Source: Vampirovibrio sp041737375
Lineage (GTDB): Bacteria > Cyanobacteriota > Vampirovibrionia > Vampirovibrionales > Vampirovibrionaceae
Length of the DNA stretch: 64,000 nucleotides
Direction: 5' to 3'
Assembly (NCBI RefSeq): GCF_041737375.1
Contig: NZ_JBGSRV010000012.1
Span: forward strand, 248,001 to 312,000
Part shown: piece by piece, positions 1-8,280 of the stretch
Layout: each line of letters opens with the position of its first letter
Numbering within the stretch: the first letter of the stretch is position 1
Made by a program: the position numbers and the translations under genes
The notes under the pieces: model-generated
Databases searched by the model: none
Seen by the model: the letters and a program-made list of their open reading frames with translations, nothing else
Told to the model about the DNA's origin: nothing

Positions 1-1
1 T

Positions 2-559
2 TGCAAGGCCACCAGTTTGCTGGTGCCTTTGGGCGAAAATAACCGCAATTTAATCGCCAGCAAAATGATTGCCCTCAAACCCACCGGGGCCACCCCCATT
101 AGTTATGCGGTTTTGCGATCCTTGCACGAGGATTTTAATGCGGTCAATGGCAACCAATCCATTATTTTAATTAGCGATGGGATTGAAACCTGCGGGGAAG
201 ATCCCTGTGATGTGGCTGTAAAAATGCAGCAAATGGGCGTTCACGTTAAAATTAACGTGATTGGGCTGGGTCTTCAGGATTATGCCGCCGTCAAGCAATT
301 GCGATGCGTGGCGTTGGCCACCAAGGGGCAGTTTTACACCGCCAACACCGCCGCTGAACTGGCCAATAGCCTGAATCAAGCCTTGGCAGTGGAAACGAAG
401 GTGCAGGGTACTATTATTCAAAATCCCTCTGCTGTGCAACCTGCTCAGCCTCAGTCGCAAGCACCGGCGCAGGCCTTTCCAACCGCCCCCACCCGGCAGG
501 TGCTTTACCCGGAAACGGAGTTACCGGCCGCTGTACCAATCCAGTTGAATAAGAGGTAG
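2..559 (+). CDS. von Willebrand factor A domain protein, C-terminal part (5' truncated by window edge)
   Basis: The frame is open to the left edge, so the gene begins outside the window. The visible part is the second half of a VWA (MIDAS) domain: the metal-coordinating Thr lies in 'PTGATPIS', and the following strand 'IILISDGIETCGEDPC' is typical of bacterial VWA proteins of the Ca-activated-channel/YfbK type. After the domain comes a Pro/Gln/Ala-rich, probably disordered tail of about 50 residues. VWA domains bind divalent metal and mediate protein-protein contacts, often at the cell surface; the partner cannot be told from here. Two Cys in 'ETCGEDPC' could form a disulphide, which would fit export. 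The TTG at 17 is only an internal codon, not the likely start. Confidence 0.8.
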   Translation, partial: CKATSLLVPLGENNRNLIASKMIALKPTGATPISYAVLRSLHEDFNAVNGNQSIILISDGIETCGEDPCDVAVKMQQMGVHVKINVIGLGLQDYAAVKQLRCVALATKGQFYTANTAAELANSLNQALAVETKVQGTIIQNPSAVQPAQPQSQAPAQAFPTAPTRQVLYPETELPAAVPIQLNKR

Positions 560-596
560 AATAGGGCCATGTCCACAACCGGGAGGTAGGTTTTCA

Positions 597-1316
597 ATGT
601 CCGGTTGCCGCAGGGCCGTAAACCGTCATTCGTTCGTAGAGCCAAATAGGATGGGAACCCCAATGCAGAAACCGTATTTCACGCAAAGCCTAATAACCAA
701 AAAAGTTTTCCCCATGATGCTGTCCGCCTTGTTGGCGCTTTCGGCAACCATGGCCATGGCGGCCGCGCCCGCTGCAAAACCCGCAGCCACTCCGCAAACC
801 AAAGAAGCCCCCAAGTCCGCCCCTGCTAAACCGGCCCCCGCTAAAAAGGATGAGGCTGTTAAAGCAGAAGACAAGGCCAAGGCGGCCAAAGAAAAGGCGG
901 CTCTGGATAAAGAAATTGAAGCCAGTTTGGCCACCGCAACCAAGGTAGAAACCCTGGATTTGCTGAAAACCCCCGGTAAGCATTTGAACCAGAAAGTGAC
1001 CTTTACAGGCACCTTTAACCGTTTTGCCGATACCGGTCTGGATTACAAAAAAGCGTTTCGGGATTCTCGGGATTACGTCAGCTTTTTCATTCTGCGCCCC
1101 GATGTGACCCAGCACACCATCCCGCTGTCGGAGTTAAAACTCTTCTTCCCCCGCAAGAGAAGCAACGAAGTGATGGAGTTGGAGACGGGCGACAAGATTC
1201 AGATGGTAGGCACCCAGTTTAGCACCGCCCTGGATGAGCCTTGGGTAGATGTTGAGCATATTAAAATTCTGCAAAAAACAGACAAGCACGAACGCAAACG
1301 GGATTTGGAATTCTAG
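597..1316 (+). CDS. secreted Ala/Pro/Lys-rich protein with C-terminal globular domain, unknown function
   Basis: The function is not recognised. From Met at 651 or 663 the protein starts with a typical Sec signal peptide (hydrophobic 'MMLSALLALSATMAMA', cleavage before AAPAAKP). A low-complexity Ala/Pro/Lys linker (about residues 55-110) follows, then a beta-rich C-terminal domain ('LNQKVTFTGTFNRFAD ... GDKIQMVGTQF') that looks like a small OB-like barrel. The ATG at 597 has the best Shine-Dalgarno (GGGAGG at 581-586, spacing 10) but would put 20 or so extra residues before the signal peptide; 651 and 663 lack a good SD. It is a single-gene unit ending in a strong terminator at 1342-1371. Export is likely; the domain assignment is a guess from composition. 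Confidence 0.7.
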   Translation: MSGCRRAVNRHSFVEPNRMGTPMQKPYFTQSLITKKVFPMMLSALLALSATMAMAAAPAAKPAATPQTKEAPKSAPAKPAPAKKDEAVKAEDKAKAAKEKAALDKEIEASLATATKVETLDLLKTPGKHLNQKVTFTGTFNRFADTGLDYKKAFRDSRDYVSFFILRPDVTQHTIPLSELKLFFPRKRSNEVMELETGDKIQMVGTQFSTALDEPWVDVEHIKILQKTDKHERKRDLEF

Positions 1317-1341
1317 AATTCGGGTTCGGTGCTGATGTTTT

Positions 1342-1371
1342 AAAAAAGAGGCGTTGATCGCCTCTTTTTTT
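1342..1371 (+). terminator. Rho-independent terminator
   Basis: Inverted repeat AAAAAAGAGGCG / CGCCTCTTTTTT with a tetraloop, followed by a T run, 25 bp after the stop of the secreted protein. Confidence 0.9.
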
Positions 1372-1407
1372 CAGGGCCAATCAATTTTTCAGGGCCAATA
1401 AATGGAC

Positions 1408-1437
1408 TTGGGCCACTGCACCGGTCAATGATAGAAT
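1408..1437 (+). promoter_or_regulatory. predicted sigma-70 promoter of kdsD
   Basis: -35 TTGGGC at 1408-1413, 18-nt spacer, -10 TAGAAT at 1432-1437, about 45 nt before the ATG at 1481. TTGGGN -35 boxes recur at other promoters in this window. Confidence 0.5.
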
Positions 1438-1480
1438 CACACTGGGTTTAATTACCGTACATCAACAGGATGCCGCTTGC

Positions 1481-2533
1481 ATGTCTCATATTTCCGCTTC
1501 ATCGCTTTCCGAATCTTCTGAAATGCTGGATGCCTCCCAAGGCGCTGAACCGCTGCCGCCATCCGGGCGGGATTTATTGCTGTCCAGAGCCCGTGGCATT
1601 GTGGATATTGAAATTCAGGCGCTGGAAGACCTGAAAGCCCAGATGGATGAACAGTTTGTAAAAGCCATTACCCTGATGGAAGCCTGCCAGGGCCGGGTAA
1701 TCATTACCGGCATGGGCAAATCCGGCCTGATTGGTAAAAAAATCGCGGCCACTCTGTCCAGCACCGGCACCCCCAGCTATTTTCTGCACCCGGCGGAAGG
1801 CAGCCACGGCGATTTGGGCATGTTGATGAAACAGGATGTGGTCATTGCCATTTCCAACAGTGGGGAAACACCCGAAATTTTAGGGATTTTACCCTTGGTG
1901 AAGCGCTTTGGGGTGCCTTTAATTGGCATGACCGGCAATCTCCAGTCCACGTTAGCCCAGCAAAGCGATGTGACCCTGAACATTGCGGTGCGTCAGGAAG
2001 CTTGCCCCTTGGGCCTTGCCCCCACCGCCAGTACCACCGCCACCTTGGCTTTGGGCGATACTCTGGCCGTGGTGCTTCTGGAGCGCCGTGGCTTCTCGGA
2101 AGAGGACTTTGCCATGTTCCACCCCGCGGGCAATTTGGGCAAGCGGTTGTTGTTAAGGGTGTCCGATGTGATGCATACCGGCGATCGCCTGCCACTGGTT
2201 TCCTTGCAAACCCCGTTTCTGGAAGCCTTGATGGAAGCCAGCCGCAAGCAAATGGGCATGGCCATTGTGCTTGATGAACAGGGCGTGATGCAGGGGGTGT
2301 TGACCGATGGAGACGTGCGGCGAGCCTTAACCCGCTTCAGCGATCCCCGCAGCATTGCGCTTGCAGAGGTGATGACCCGTGCCCCCAAGCAAATTGAGCC
2401 GGATGAACTGGCAGTGACCGCCTTGCGCCTGATGGAAGAACATAAAATTACCGCCCTTATTAGCTGTTCTCCCCAAGGGCAGCCCATTGGCGCGGTGCAT
2501 ATGCACGATATTCTTAAAACCGGAATCAGCTAG
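1481..2533 (+). CDS. kdsD: D-arabinose-5-phosphate isomerase, KpsF/GutQ family
   Basis: Interconverts D-ribulose-5-phosphate and D-arabinose-5-phosphate, the first step toward Kdo for LPS or capsule (family knowledge). The sequence shows an N-terminal SIS sugar-isomerase domain (about residues 55-200, with 'GMGKSGLIGKKIAATL' and 'ISNSGETPE'), the family hallmark 'FHPAGNLGKRLL', and two C-terminal CBS domains (about residues 225-350). The length of 350 aa is slightly above the usual ~325 because of a Ser/Pro-rich N-terminal extension of about 30 residues. It lies alone between a terminator and a convergent gene. It supports a Gram-negative, Kdo-containing envelope. A polyol-type GutQ role cannot be excluded. 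Confidence 0.92.
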   Translation: MSHISASSLSESSEMLDASQGAEPLPPSGRDLLLSRARGIVDIEIQALEDLKAQMDEQFVKAITLMEACQGRVIITGMGKSGLIGKKIAATLSSTGTPSYFLHPAEGSHGDLGMLMKQDVVIAISNSGETPEILGILPLVKRFGVPLIGMTGNLQSTLAQQSDVTLNIAVRQEACPLGLAPTASTTATLALGDTLAVVLLERRGFSEEDFAMFHPAGNLGKRLLLRVSDVMHTGDRLPLVSLQTPFLEALMEASRKQMGMAIVLDEQGVMQGVLTDGDVRRALTRFSDPRSIALAEVMTRAPKQIEPDELAVTALRLMEEHKITALISCSPQGQPIGAVHMHDILKTGIS

Positions 2534-2566
2534 GCGCTCAAAACTGAAATCAGTCAGGCGCTGTGA

Positions 2567-4273
2567 TTACCCGGCTTGGGACATGCTGGCTTCGTGTTCT
2601 TCCTGTTGCTCTGACACAAAGCAAACCCGGTTACGACCGTTGTTTTTGGCGGCATAAAGCTGTTCATCGGCCAAGGCCAGCGTATCCGAAATTTCTGAGC
2701 GGTGTGGGCTGGCTTTGGGCAAGGTGTTAACGGCGGCCACCCCCACGCTGATGGTCACTTTCAAAGGCTCCCCGTTGAAACCGTTTAATTCTAAAGCTTC
2801 TACGTTCTGGCGTAGTCGATCCATTAACTCCACCGCCGATTTCAGGCTGGTATCCGGCAGCAAAATGGCGAATTCCTCACCGCCAAAGCGGCAAATCACA
2901 TCGCTGCGTCGCAAATTCTGGGTGAACAGTTCGGCCAGCGCCCTCAACACCAAATCGCCGCTTAAATGGCCGTAGGTATCGTTAAAATGCTTAAAGTGAT
3001 CCACATCCATCAATGCCACGCACAAGGGGGTTTGATGGCGTCTGGCCCGCTCTATTTCAGATTCAAAACGCTGGTAGTAACCCCGGCGGTTGATCAGCCC
3101 GGTCAGTTCATCACTGGAGGCCATGGCCAAGGCTTTTTCCAGCACCAAGGCCCTGCTAATGGCTTGAGAGGCCAACTGAGCCGCCTCCTGAGAGGCTTCC
3201 CGGCTTTCGTTGCCAATCAGGGCATCGCTGGTATGAAACAGGTTGAAGGTGCCCTGAATTTCCCCGGTGGCCAAGTCCACCACCGGCAACAGTAGGGCCG
3301 ATTGAATGTTGCGAATGCCAAAAATATCGCCCAGGGTTCTGTCCCCCAGCTTCTTGCCGTTCAGGTGCAAGTAAAACCGGTTGCGGGCCATCGAAGACAG
3401 CAGCCCCACCAGATTGGAAAACTCTTTAATTTTACGCCGCTTGCCTTCCAGCCCCGCATGGCTGTAGCTGGTTACTTTACAGGCGCTTCCGGTGTTCCGG
3501 GCGTCATAAAGCACTTCTCCCAAGCCTGTTTCTGGGTTGAAGCCCACATACTGGCATGCGTCAAAGCCTAGTCTGCGGGCTAAAATATCCAGTACGGCGG
3601 TCACAATGGCATCCCGATCGGCGGCAGTCACCAGCCTGGAGGCCAGTTCCAAAACCACCCCCTGCACAAAGGGCAGGGCCTGAGACTGCCTCAATCGCAT
3701 AAAGCGACTTAACTTGGCGGCCAGTTGCGGGCAAAGCAAATCCAGCAGGGTTTGTTGCTGGGCGGAAAAACGGGGGCCGCCTATGGCCACCAGCCCTGCC
3801 TGCCCATTTTCCAGCAAAAAGTAAGCCTGTGAAACAGGAGATCCATTCAAACGCTCTGCCAGCAGTTCGTCATCGGCCCCGGAAAGCTCGTGAACCTTGC
3901 CACCCGGTGTTTGTAAGTCTTCCAGCAAGGCATACAGGCCGGTTTGCTCATCGGCCAGTAAAATAACGCATTGGGTGGTGCCGGTTAGCTGATGCACGGC
4001 CCTGTAAACCTGATCCACGCTTTCCGGCAGGCTTTCGGCTAGCTCAAAATCGAAGGCGGCCTTGCAGTGCTTGTCCTGTAAGGCCCAATCGCCGCTTACA
4101 ATGCTTTGCCCCTTGGCGGCATCCTGATTAACGCCCAGAATTTCGGCCAGCAACGGCGCCGCGCATTGGCTGGGAAACGTGGCGCTCAGGTTGGAGGCGC
4201 GCACGGCCACTTGCATCGCCTCAGGGGCGAGCGCTGCGGCTGCTGTTTTTGAAGATTTGCTCAATAGGCTCAT
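2567..4273 (-). CDS. diguanylate cyclase with GAF-like sensor region
   Basis: Makes cyclic di-GMP from two GTP. The C-terminal ~170 residues form a GGDEF domain with the active-site signature FGGEEF, the upstream 'DELTGLINRRGYYQRFE' start and 'DVDHFKHFND.YGH' metal/GTP segment all intact, so it should be catalytic. The first ~370 residues contain no predicted membrane segment; residues ~205-370 resemble a GAF sensor, and the region before it may be a second, diverged one. The protein is therefore a soluble sensor-cyclase. Start: ATG at 4273; a TTG at 4276 directly before it is possible, and neither has a strong SD. It is convergent with kdsD. No phosphodiesterase gene is nearby. Confidence 0.88.
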   Translation of the reverse strand: MSLLSKSSKTAAAALAPEAMQVAVRASNLSATFPSQCAAPLLAEILGVNQDAAKGQSIVSGDWALQDKHCKAAFDFELAESLPESVDQVYRAVHQLTGTTQCVILLADEQTGLYALLEDLQTPGGKVHELSGADDELLAERLNGSPVSQAYFLLENGQAGLVAIGGPRFSAQQQTLLDLLCPQLAAKLSRFMRLRQSQALPFVQGVVLELASRLVTAADRDAIVTAVLDILARRLGFDACQYVGFNPETGLGEVLYDARNTGSACKVTSYSHAGLEGKRRKIKEFSNLVGLLSSMARNRFYLHLNGKKLGDRTLGDIFGIRNIQSALLLPVVDLATGEIQGTFNLFHTSDALIGNESREASQEAAQLASQAISRALVLEKALAMASSDELTGLINRRGYYQRFESEIERARRHQTPLCVALMDVDHFKHFNDTYGHLSGDLVLRALAELFTQNLRRSDVICRFGGEEFAILLPDTSLKSAVELMDRLRQNVEALELNGFNGEPLKVTISVGVAAVNTLPKASPHRSEISDTLALADEQLYAAKNNGRNRVCFVSEQQEEHEASMSQAG

Positions 4274-4276
4274 CAA

Positions 4277-4628
4277 ATGCGGTCTTCATATTTCTTAAAG
4301 GGGGGGGGCGGGCCATGGGGTGTGTTTGCTATTTTGGTTTGATCCCCGCATTGGTATAAAACCGATGGCGGCCAATTTTGTGCCACTGGGCTTTCCCTCA
4401 GCCACTTTGTACCCTACTGGGCGGCCTTTGTTTGTTTTTTTATGGCCACACAATGGTGGTATACCCTTCGTAAAATCCAATCTAGTTATCCCTCATTCTG
4501 GAACTTCAGGAATCGGCCAGCCCGCATAGACCGATGGATTAATGTTATGCATGGCTACGGGTGAGCGGTTTTTACATGAGCCAATATAAACAATTTTATG
4601 AATATTGCTTTGAACTGCCCTTGCCCCC
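4277..4628. other. intergenic region, no gene seen
   Basis: About 350 bp between the diguanylate cyclase start and the tRNA promoter. Only short ORFs without codon-use support are present. It presumably carries the minus-strand promoter of the cyclase, but I could not pick a convincing one. Confidence 0.5.
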
Positions 4629-4657
4629 TTGATCTGAAGGCTCCGTTAGGCTACATT
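4629..4657 (+). promoter_or_regulatory. predicted promoter of tRNA-Leu
   Basis: -35 TTGATC at 4629-4634, 17-nt spacer, -10 TACATT at 4652-4657; transcription would begin about 23 nt before the mature tRNA end. Confidence 0.6.
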
Positions 4658-4686
4658 ACTTTTCTCATCCCCGTCATCTACTCCTT

Positions 4687-4767
4687 GCGGAAGTGGTGGA
4701 ATGGTAGACACGCATGTTTCAGGAGCATGTGGCGCAAGCTGTGGGGGTTCAAGTCCCCCCTTCCGCA
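4687..4767 (+). tRNA. tRNA-Leu, anticodon CAG
   Basis: Acceptor stem GCGGAAG/CTTCCGC with discriminator A at 4767. The D arm contains 'GTGGAATGGTAGAC', the anticodon stem is CATGT/GCATG with the 7-nt loop TTCAGGA, giving anticodon CAG (reads CUG). The extra variable arm typical of class II Leu tRNAs (GGCGCAAGCT) and a T arm GGGGG-TTCAAGT-CCCCC are present. The 3' CCA is not encoded, so it must be added enzymatically. A T-rich run at 4777-4784 follows. Confidence 0.96.
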
Positions 4768-4793
4768 TATTCGCTAATTTTTTTGCTCGGCGT

Positions 4794-4799
4794 TATAAT
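4794..4799 (+). promoter_or_regulatory. -10 box of the infC-rpmI-rplT operon
   Basis: A perfect TATAAT lies 27 bp after the tRNA. No good -35 is visible at 16-18 nt. It would give a leader of about 55 nt before infC. Confidence 0.5.
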
Positions 4800-4846
4800 G
4801 GTTTCTAAATATTTTTACCATTTAAGTCAGTCGATTCTTATAAGTT

Positions 4847-4862
4847 GGAGGAACTTTCCATT
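4847..4862 (+). promoter_or_regulatory. infC ribosome binding site and AUU start codon
   Basis: GGAGG at 4847-4851 is followed after 8 nt by ATT at 4860. The TTG at 4845 overlaps the Shine-Dalgarno itself and cannot use it; no ATG or GTG is available before conserved sequence begins. An AUU start is the known autoregulatory device of infC in enterobacteria, where IF3 discriminates against it. Confidence 0.85.
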
Positions 4863-5399
4863 TCCAAGTTTCCGCCCCAGCGGCAGGTTAATAAAGGGCC
4901 GCAAATTCTCACTCCCGATATTCGGGCTATGGAAGTCCGTTTAATTGACGGCGAAATTAACGAGGTCATCCCCCGCAGAGACGCTGAAGCCCTTGCGAGA
5001 GAACGTGGCCTCGATTTGGTTGTAATGAGCTTTGATTCAGCCCCATTGGTGGTTCGGCTGGTGGACTTTGGCAAGTTCAAGTTCGAAAACGACAAAAAAG
5101 CCCGTGAAGCCAAGAAAAAGCAGCATGTCGTCGAGGTCAAAGAGATCAAGATGAGCGTGCGGATTGATGATCACGATTACGCCACCAAAAAAGATCATGC
5201 CACCAAGTTTCTGGAAGCCGGAAACAAGGTGAAATGCACCATCCGTCTGAAGGGACGGGAAACGCAGCATGCCAATCTGGCATTTGCGCTGGGCCGAAAG
5301 TTTGTAGTAGACTTGCAAGAATTCGGTTCTCCCGAAGGGGATATCCGCATGGAAGGCCGTACGATTACCATCATTATCGGGCCTGCCAAAAAGAAGTAA
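4860..5399 (+). CDS. infC: translation initiation factor IF-3
   Basis: Binds the 30S subunit, prevents 50S joining and proofreads the start codon. The protein (179 aa from the AUU start) has the usual two-domain layout: N-domain with 'NKGPQILTPDIRAMEVRLIDGE', a Lys-rich linker ('NDKKAREAKKKQ'), and the C-domain with 'KEIKMSVRIDDHDYATKKDHATKFLEAGNKVK' and 'RIEMEGRTI'-like end. The length matches the family. It is first in the conserved infC-rpmI-rplT operon. Translation is probably feedback-controlled by IF3 through the AUU codon: more IF3, less initiation at its own message. Confidence 0.97.
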   Translation: MSKFPPQRQVNKGPQILTPDIRAMEVRLIDGEINEVIPRRDAEALARERGLDLVVMSFDSAPLVVRLVDFGKFKFENDKKAREAKKKQHVVEVKEIKMSVRIDDHDYATKKDHATKFLEAGNKVKCTIRLKGRETQHANLAFALGRKFVVDLQEFGSPEGDIRMEGRTITIIIGPAKKK

Positions 5400-5514
5400 G
5401 CAAGAATGAGTCCGCTGGCTTTCGCCAGTTTGCCTGTTTCTTGATACTTCACCTCCCAGTCAATCGAAGCCCACTTACTGAAATTGGTTTTACCCATTAG
5501 GAGATCAGTTAGTC

Positions 5515-5724
5515 ATGCCCAAAATGAAAACCCACAAATCGGGTGCCAAGCGCTACCGCGTGACCGCTACCGGTAAAGTGATGCGGGCTCAAGCGTTTCG
5601 AGGCCACTTAAACGTGACCAAATCCTCCAAGCGCAAGCGTCGCCTCAATTCGGACGTGGTGATCAGCACCGCCAACGAAAAGAAAATCCGTTTGGAACTG
5701 CCGTACCCCAAGTACTCTCGCTAG
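5515..5724 (+). CDS. rpmI: 50S ribosomal protein L35
   Basis: 69 aa, basic, with the L35 signature 'MPKMKTHKSGAKRYRVTATGKVMR' start and 'HLNVTKSSKRKRRL' core. Start at ATG 5515 with GGAG at about 5501-5504. It lies 115 bp after infC; the gap holds a small hairpin (CTGGC-TTTC-GCCAG, 5415-5428) but no terminator, so co-transcription with infC is expected. Confidence 0.97.
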   Translation: MPKMKTHKSGAKRYRVTATGKVMRAQAFRGHLNVTKSSKRKRRLNSDVVISTANEKKIRLELPYPKYSR

Positions 5725-5832
5725 TTTCATTCCATTCCGTCTCTCTGGTTGAGAGGCAGGGGGACCCGAACAGCCCCTTATCCAGTCTCTGTTCTTTTCA
5801 TCAAAGCACATACACCGTAAGGAAGCTCAATC

Positions 5833-6183
5833 ATGCGTGTTAAAAGAGGATTTGTATCCCGCCAGCGCCATAAGAAAATTCTGAAGCTGGCCAAAGGTTT
5901 CCGGGGCACCCGGAGCAAGCTCTTCAAGGTCGCTAATCAGGCGGTCATGAAGTCCCTGAAGTATGCTTACCGCGATCGTCGTAACAAAAAGCGTGATTTG
6001 CGCCGCTTGTGGATCGCCCGGATCAATGCCGCTGCCCGTCAGCATGGCATGTCCTACAGTAAATTTATCAACGGCGTTCAAAAAGCGGGCATCAACCTGA
6101 ACCGTAAGTTCTTGGCTGATTTGGCCGCCCGTGACGCCCAAGGCTTTGCCTTGCTGGCCGACAAAGTGAAAGCTGCCATCTAA
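5833..6183 (+). CDS. rplT: 50S ribosomal protein L20
   Basis: 116 aa, highly basic; 'RVKRGFVSRQRHKKILKLAKGFRG' start and 'YAYRDRRNKKRDLRRLWIARINAAAR' core are diagnostic. L20 binds 23S rRNA early in 50S assembly and in other bacteria represses this operon by binding leader RNA. Here the 108-bp rpmI-rplT gap could hold such a site, though I see no clear mimic. SD AAGGAAG precedes the ATG by 9 nt. A terminator follows at 6221-6247. Confidence 0.98.
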   Translation: MRVKRGFVSRQRHKKILKLAKGFRGTRSKLFKVANQAVMKSLKYAYRDRRNKKRDLRRLWIARINAAARQHGMSYSKFINGVQKAGINLNRKFLADLAARDAQGFALLADKVKAAI

Positions 6184-6220
6184 CAAAGGCGTCTCATCAC
6201 TTTTCTCTCCAAAATTTAAG

Positions 6221-6247
6221 AAGCCTCTCAGCAATGAGGGGCTTTTT
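6221..6247 (+). terminator. terminator of the infC-rpmI-rplT operon
   Basis: Stem AGCCTCTCA / TGAGGGGCT (one T-G pair) with a GCAA tetraloop and a following TTTTT run, 38 bp after rplT. Confidence 0.9.
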
Positions 6248-6376
6248 AGCGTATAGCGTTCATCTTTTTTTCAGATACAGATTTTGAGAGACAAAGTCAA
6301 TCAGCTTAACGGTTTGGGGCAGAGAGTATGGAGGGTGTGCAGGAAGGCAGAAGATCCTCTTTCTTAGGGGCGACCT

Positions 6377-8242
6377 TTATGGACGGCTTTGGGGTTGCTG
6401 CCAGCTGTAATTGCTCCAGGTGGCCGCTTGGGGGCTACCAAACACGAAGGGCGCAACCGGCAACGGGCTGGGAGGGGTAAATAAACCCGCAGGGCTTTGG
6501 GTGGGAAAAGCGGTGGGGCCTTTGCGTTGCAGGGGGGCGGCCATGGGGGGTAGGTTTGCGGCTTTGAGCTGTTTTCGTTTTTCGTTCCACTGGGTTAGTT
6601 TAATGCCTGCATAAGGGGCGCCCAGCCCCAAAATGCCCATGGTTGCCACGGTACTGGTCATGCCAATGCGAATTTGGGCAGGCAGGGCCTTGCTGCTAAA
6701 AGCCTGAAGGGCTTCTCTGCTTTGCAGGCTGCCGTTGGCGTTGAACAGTTCTTTGTGCTGAGAGAGCTTGGAGAGGCCCTTTTTCAGGAGGGGGGTGCCC
6801 ACAATCCAGGCGACCCAGCCCACGGCAGAATCCAGAACCCGCTCTTTATACTCGTTGTCACTGCGGGACGAGAGCAAACGGGAGGTAATCAGCAAGGCGA
6901 ACATGGCGGCCATTTGCTGTTGAGAGGTAAAAGGAGCGGCCTTGCTGAAATCAAATAACTTTTTTAAAGTGCCGTTTTTTAAACCTTTAATGGGGTTAAT
7001 CAAGCTGTTCAGCGGGCTGCTGCTAAGCTTGTAAGTATCCACACAGCCAAAGGCGGCCAGCAGTGGGGCTAAAGCCAAGGCCAGCGGCAGCGGATTGCCA
7101 TTTTGGGTGGCCTGTTTCACATACGGAAAATAGCGCTCCAGCCTGCTTTTGGGTTCGGTGTTGGCGGTGGGGGCCATTTGGGGCTGGTTTTTCCGCAGGC
7201 TGGTTTCACCGGGAAAGTAATCGATGTTAAACCATTTTTTAGTGATGTAGTTGCTGACAAAGGGCATCACAAAGGTGGTTCCCATTCCGGCGGCCAGCCC
7301 AATGGGAATGCTCCAGTTTTTGGCGGTGCGGGTTCTGGTGATGGCTTTGTGGGCCACTTCTTGCCATAGTGGGGCGTCTGTGGCTTTGTTGGCCCCTGCT
7401 TTTTCCATAAAACGCCCAAAGCGGTTCACGTCATCCAGCAAGTCGTTGGCCTGAAAGGCTTGGGGCAGGCCGCCTGCCTTTGCTTTGGCGTTGATGGCGG
7501 GGTTGAGGTTTGTGTTGATGTTCAAATCAAAGTTTTTGCTGCCGTTTTGGAAGGATTCCACCAGCGTTTTGGCTTTTTGATTGAATGTTTCGGCGTTGGG
7601 GTTGGCCCGCAGCCAACTAGTGCCTTTTTCAAAAGCGCTGCGCTTTGCCGGTTTGAATTGCCACGCTGCTTTTAGCACTTTCAGCACGTTTTGACGGGCT
7701 TGGGAGTCTCCGCTGCTTGGCAGGCGTTTGCTTAGTTCCTGAATAAACGCTTTTTGGGCCGCCTCCGGGTTTTTGGCGCTTTTTAAGGTTTCAGCGTTGA
7801 CGATATCCTGAAACAGCTCCAGCGAGGGGTATTGAATGAATTCCTTGCTGAAAGCCTGATTTTTGCGATCAAAAATGGCCTTGCTCATCCCCCAGGCCAT
7901 CACCCCGCCTAGCACGCTATCGGTAATAATGGAGCTGATTTCACGGCCAAAGCGCTCTGCGGCGGCGGGAACGTTCCAGGAATCATCCCCGTACATTTTG
8001 TTGCGGTGCAGGTCCATGCCGGTTCGCAGCGCGCCAAAGCCCACCACGTCCTCAATAATCATCTCTTTGCCCCGGCTGTTTTGGAAAAGCTGGAAAGCGG
8101 TGTCCAGTGCGCCGGTAACACCGCCAATGCCGCCGCTACCGCCGGTGGAACCGAAGCGGACAGGAGCTTTTAAGGGTTTTGGGGTTTGTGCAATGGGTTG
8201 CATGGTAGTGGTTAAAACCTCTGGAATAAAATTTGATGCCAT
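6377..8242 (-). CDS. 621-aa protein of unknown function with hydrophobic helices
   Basis: Not recognised. The N-terminus is Pro/Gly-rich ('GSTGGSGGIGGVTGA') with no signal peptide. Several helices of moderate hydrophobicity are scattered through it ('SVLGGVMAWGM', 'GLAAGMGTTFVMPFVSNYI', 'LPLALALAPLLAAFG', 'AVGWVAWIVGTPLL', 'MTSTVATMGILGLGAPYAGI'), spaced by polar, Lys/Asn/Gln-rich stretches, and the last ~70 residues are Pro/Gln-rich. It could be a membrane-associated or pore/scaffold-like protein; nothing catalytic is visible. The ATG at 8242 has no SD and sits 2 nt behind a terminator-like hairpin (8245-8280). An alternative start is ATG 8203 with AGAGG 14 nt upstream. It is monocistronic. 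Confidence 0.75.
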   Translation of the reverse strand: MASNFIPEVLTTTMQPIAQTPKPLKAPVRFGSTGGSGGIGGVTGALDTAFQLFQNSRGKEMIIEDVVGFGALRTGMDLHRNKMYGDDSWNVPAAAERFGREISSIITDSVLGGVMAWGMSKAIFDRKNQAFSKEFIQYPSLELFQDIVNAETLKSAKNPEAAQKAFIQELSKRLPSSGDSQARQNVLKVLKAAWQFKPAKRSAFEKGTSWLRANPNAETFNQKAKTLVESFQNGSKNFDLNINTNLNPAINAKAKAGGLPQAFQANDLLDDVNRFGRFMEKAGANKATDAPLWQEVAHKAITRTRTAKNWSIPIGLAAGMGTTFVMPFVSNYITKKWFNIDYFPGETSLRKNQPQMAPTANTEPKSRLERYFPYVKQATQNGNPLPLALALAPLLAAFGCVDTYKLSSSPLNSLINPIKGLKNGTLKKLFDFSKAAPFTSQQQMAAMFALLITSRLLSSRSDNEYKERVLDSAVGWVAWIVGTPLLKKGLSKLSQHKELFNANGSLQSREALQAFSSKALPAQIRIGMTSTVATMGILGLGAPYAGIKLTQWNEKRKQLKAANLPPMAAPLQRKGPTAFPTQSPAGLFTPPSPLPVAPFVFGSPQAATWSNYSWQQPQSRP

Positions 8243-8244
8243 CG

Positions 8245-8280
8245 AAAAAAGAACCGTAAACTCGGTGGCTTACGGTTCTT
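8245..8280 (-). terminator. terminator-like hairpin directly before the start codon of the 621-aa gene
   Basis: On the minus strand the 11-bp perfect stem AAGAACCGTAA / TTACGGTTCTT, loop of 10, is followed by six T and then, after CG, the ATG at 8242. No gene lies upstream on this strand, so the structure is in the leader of the 621-aa gene: a candidate attenuator. Confidence 0.7.
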
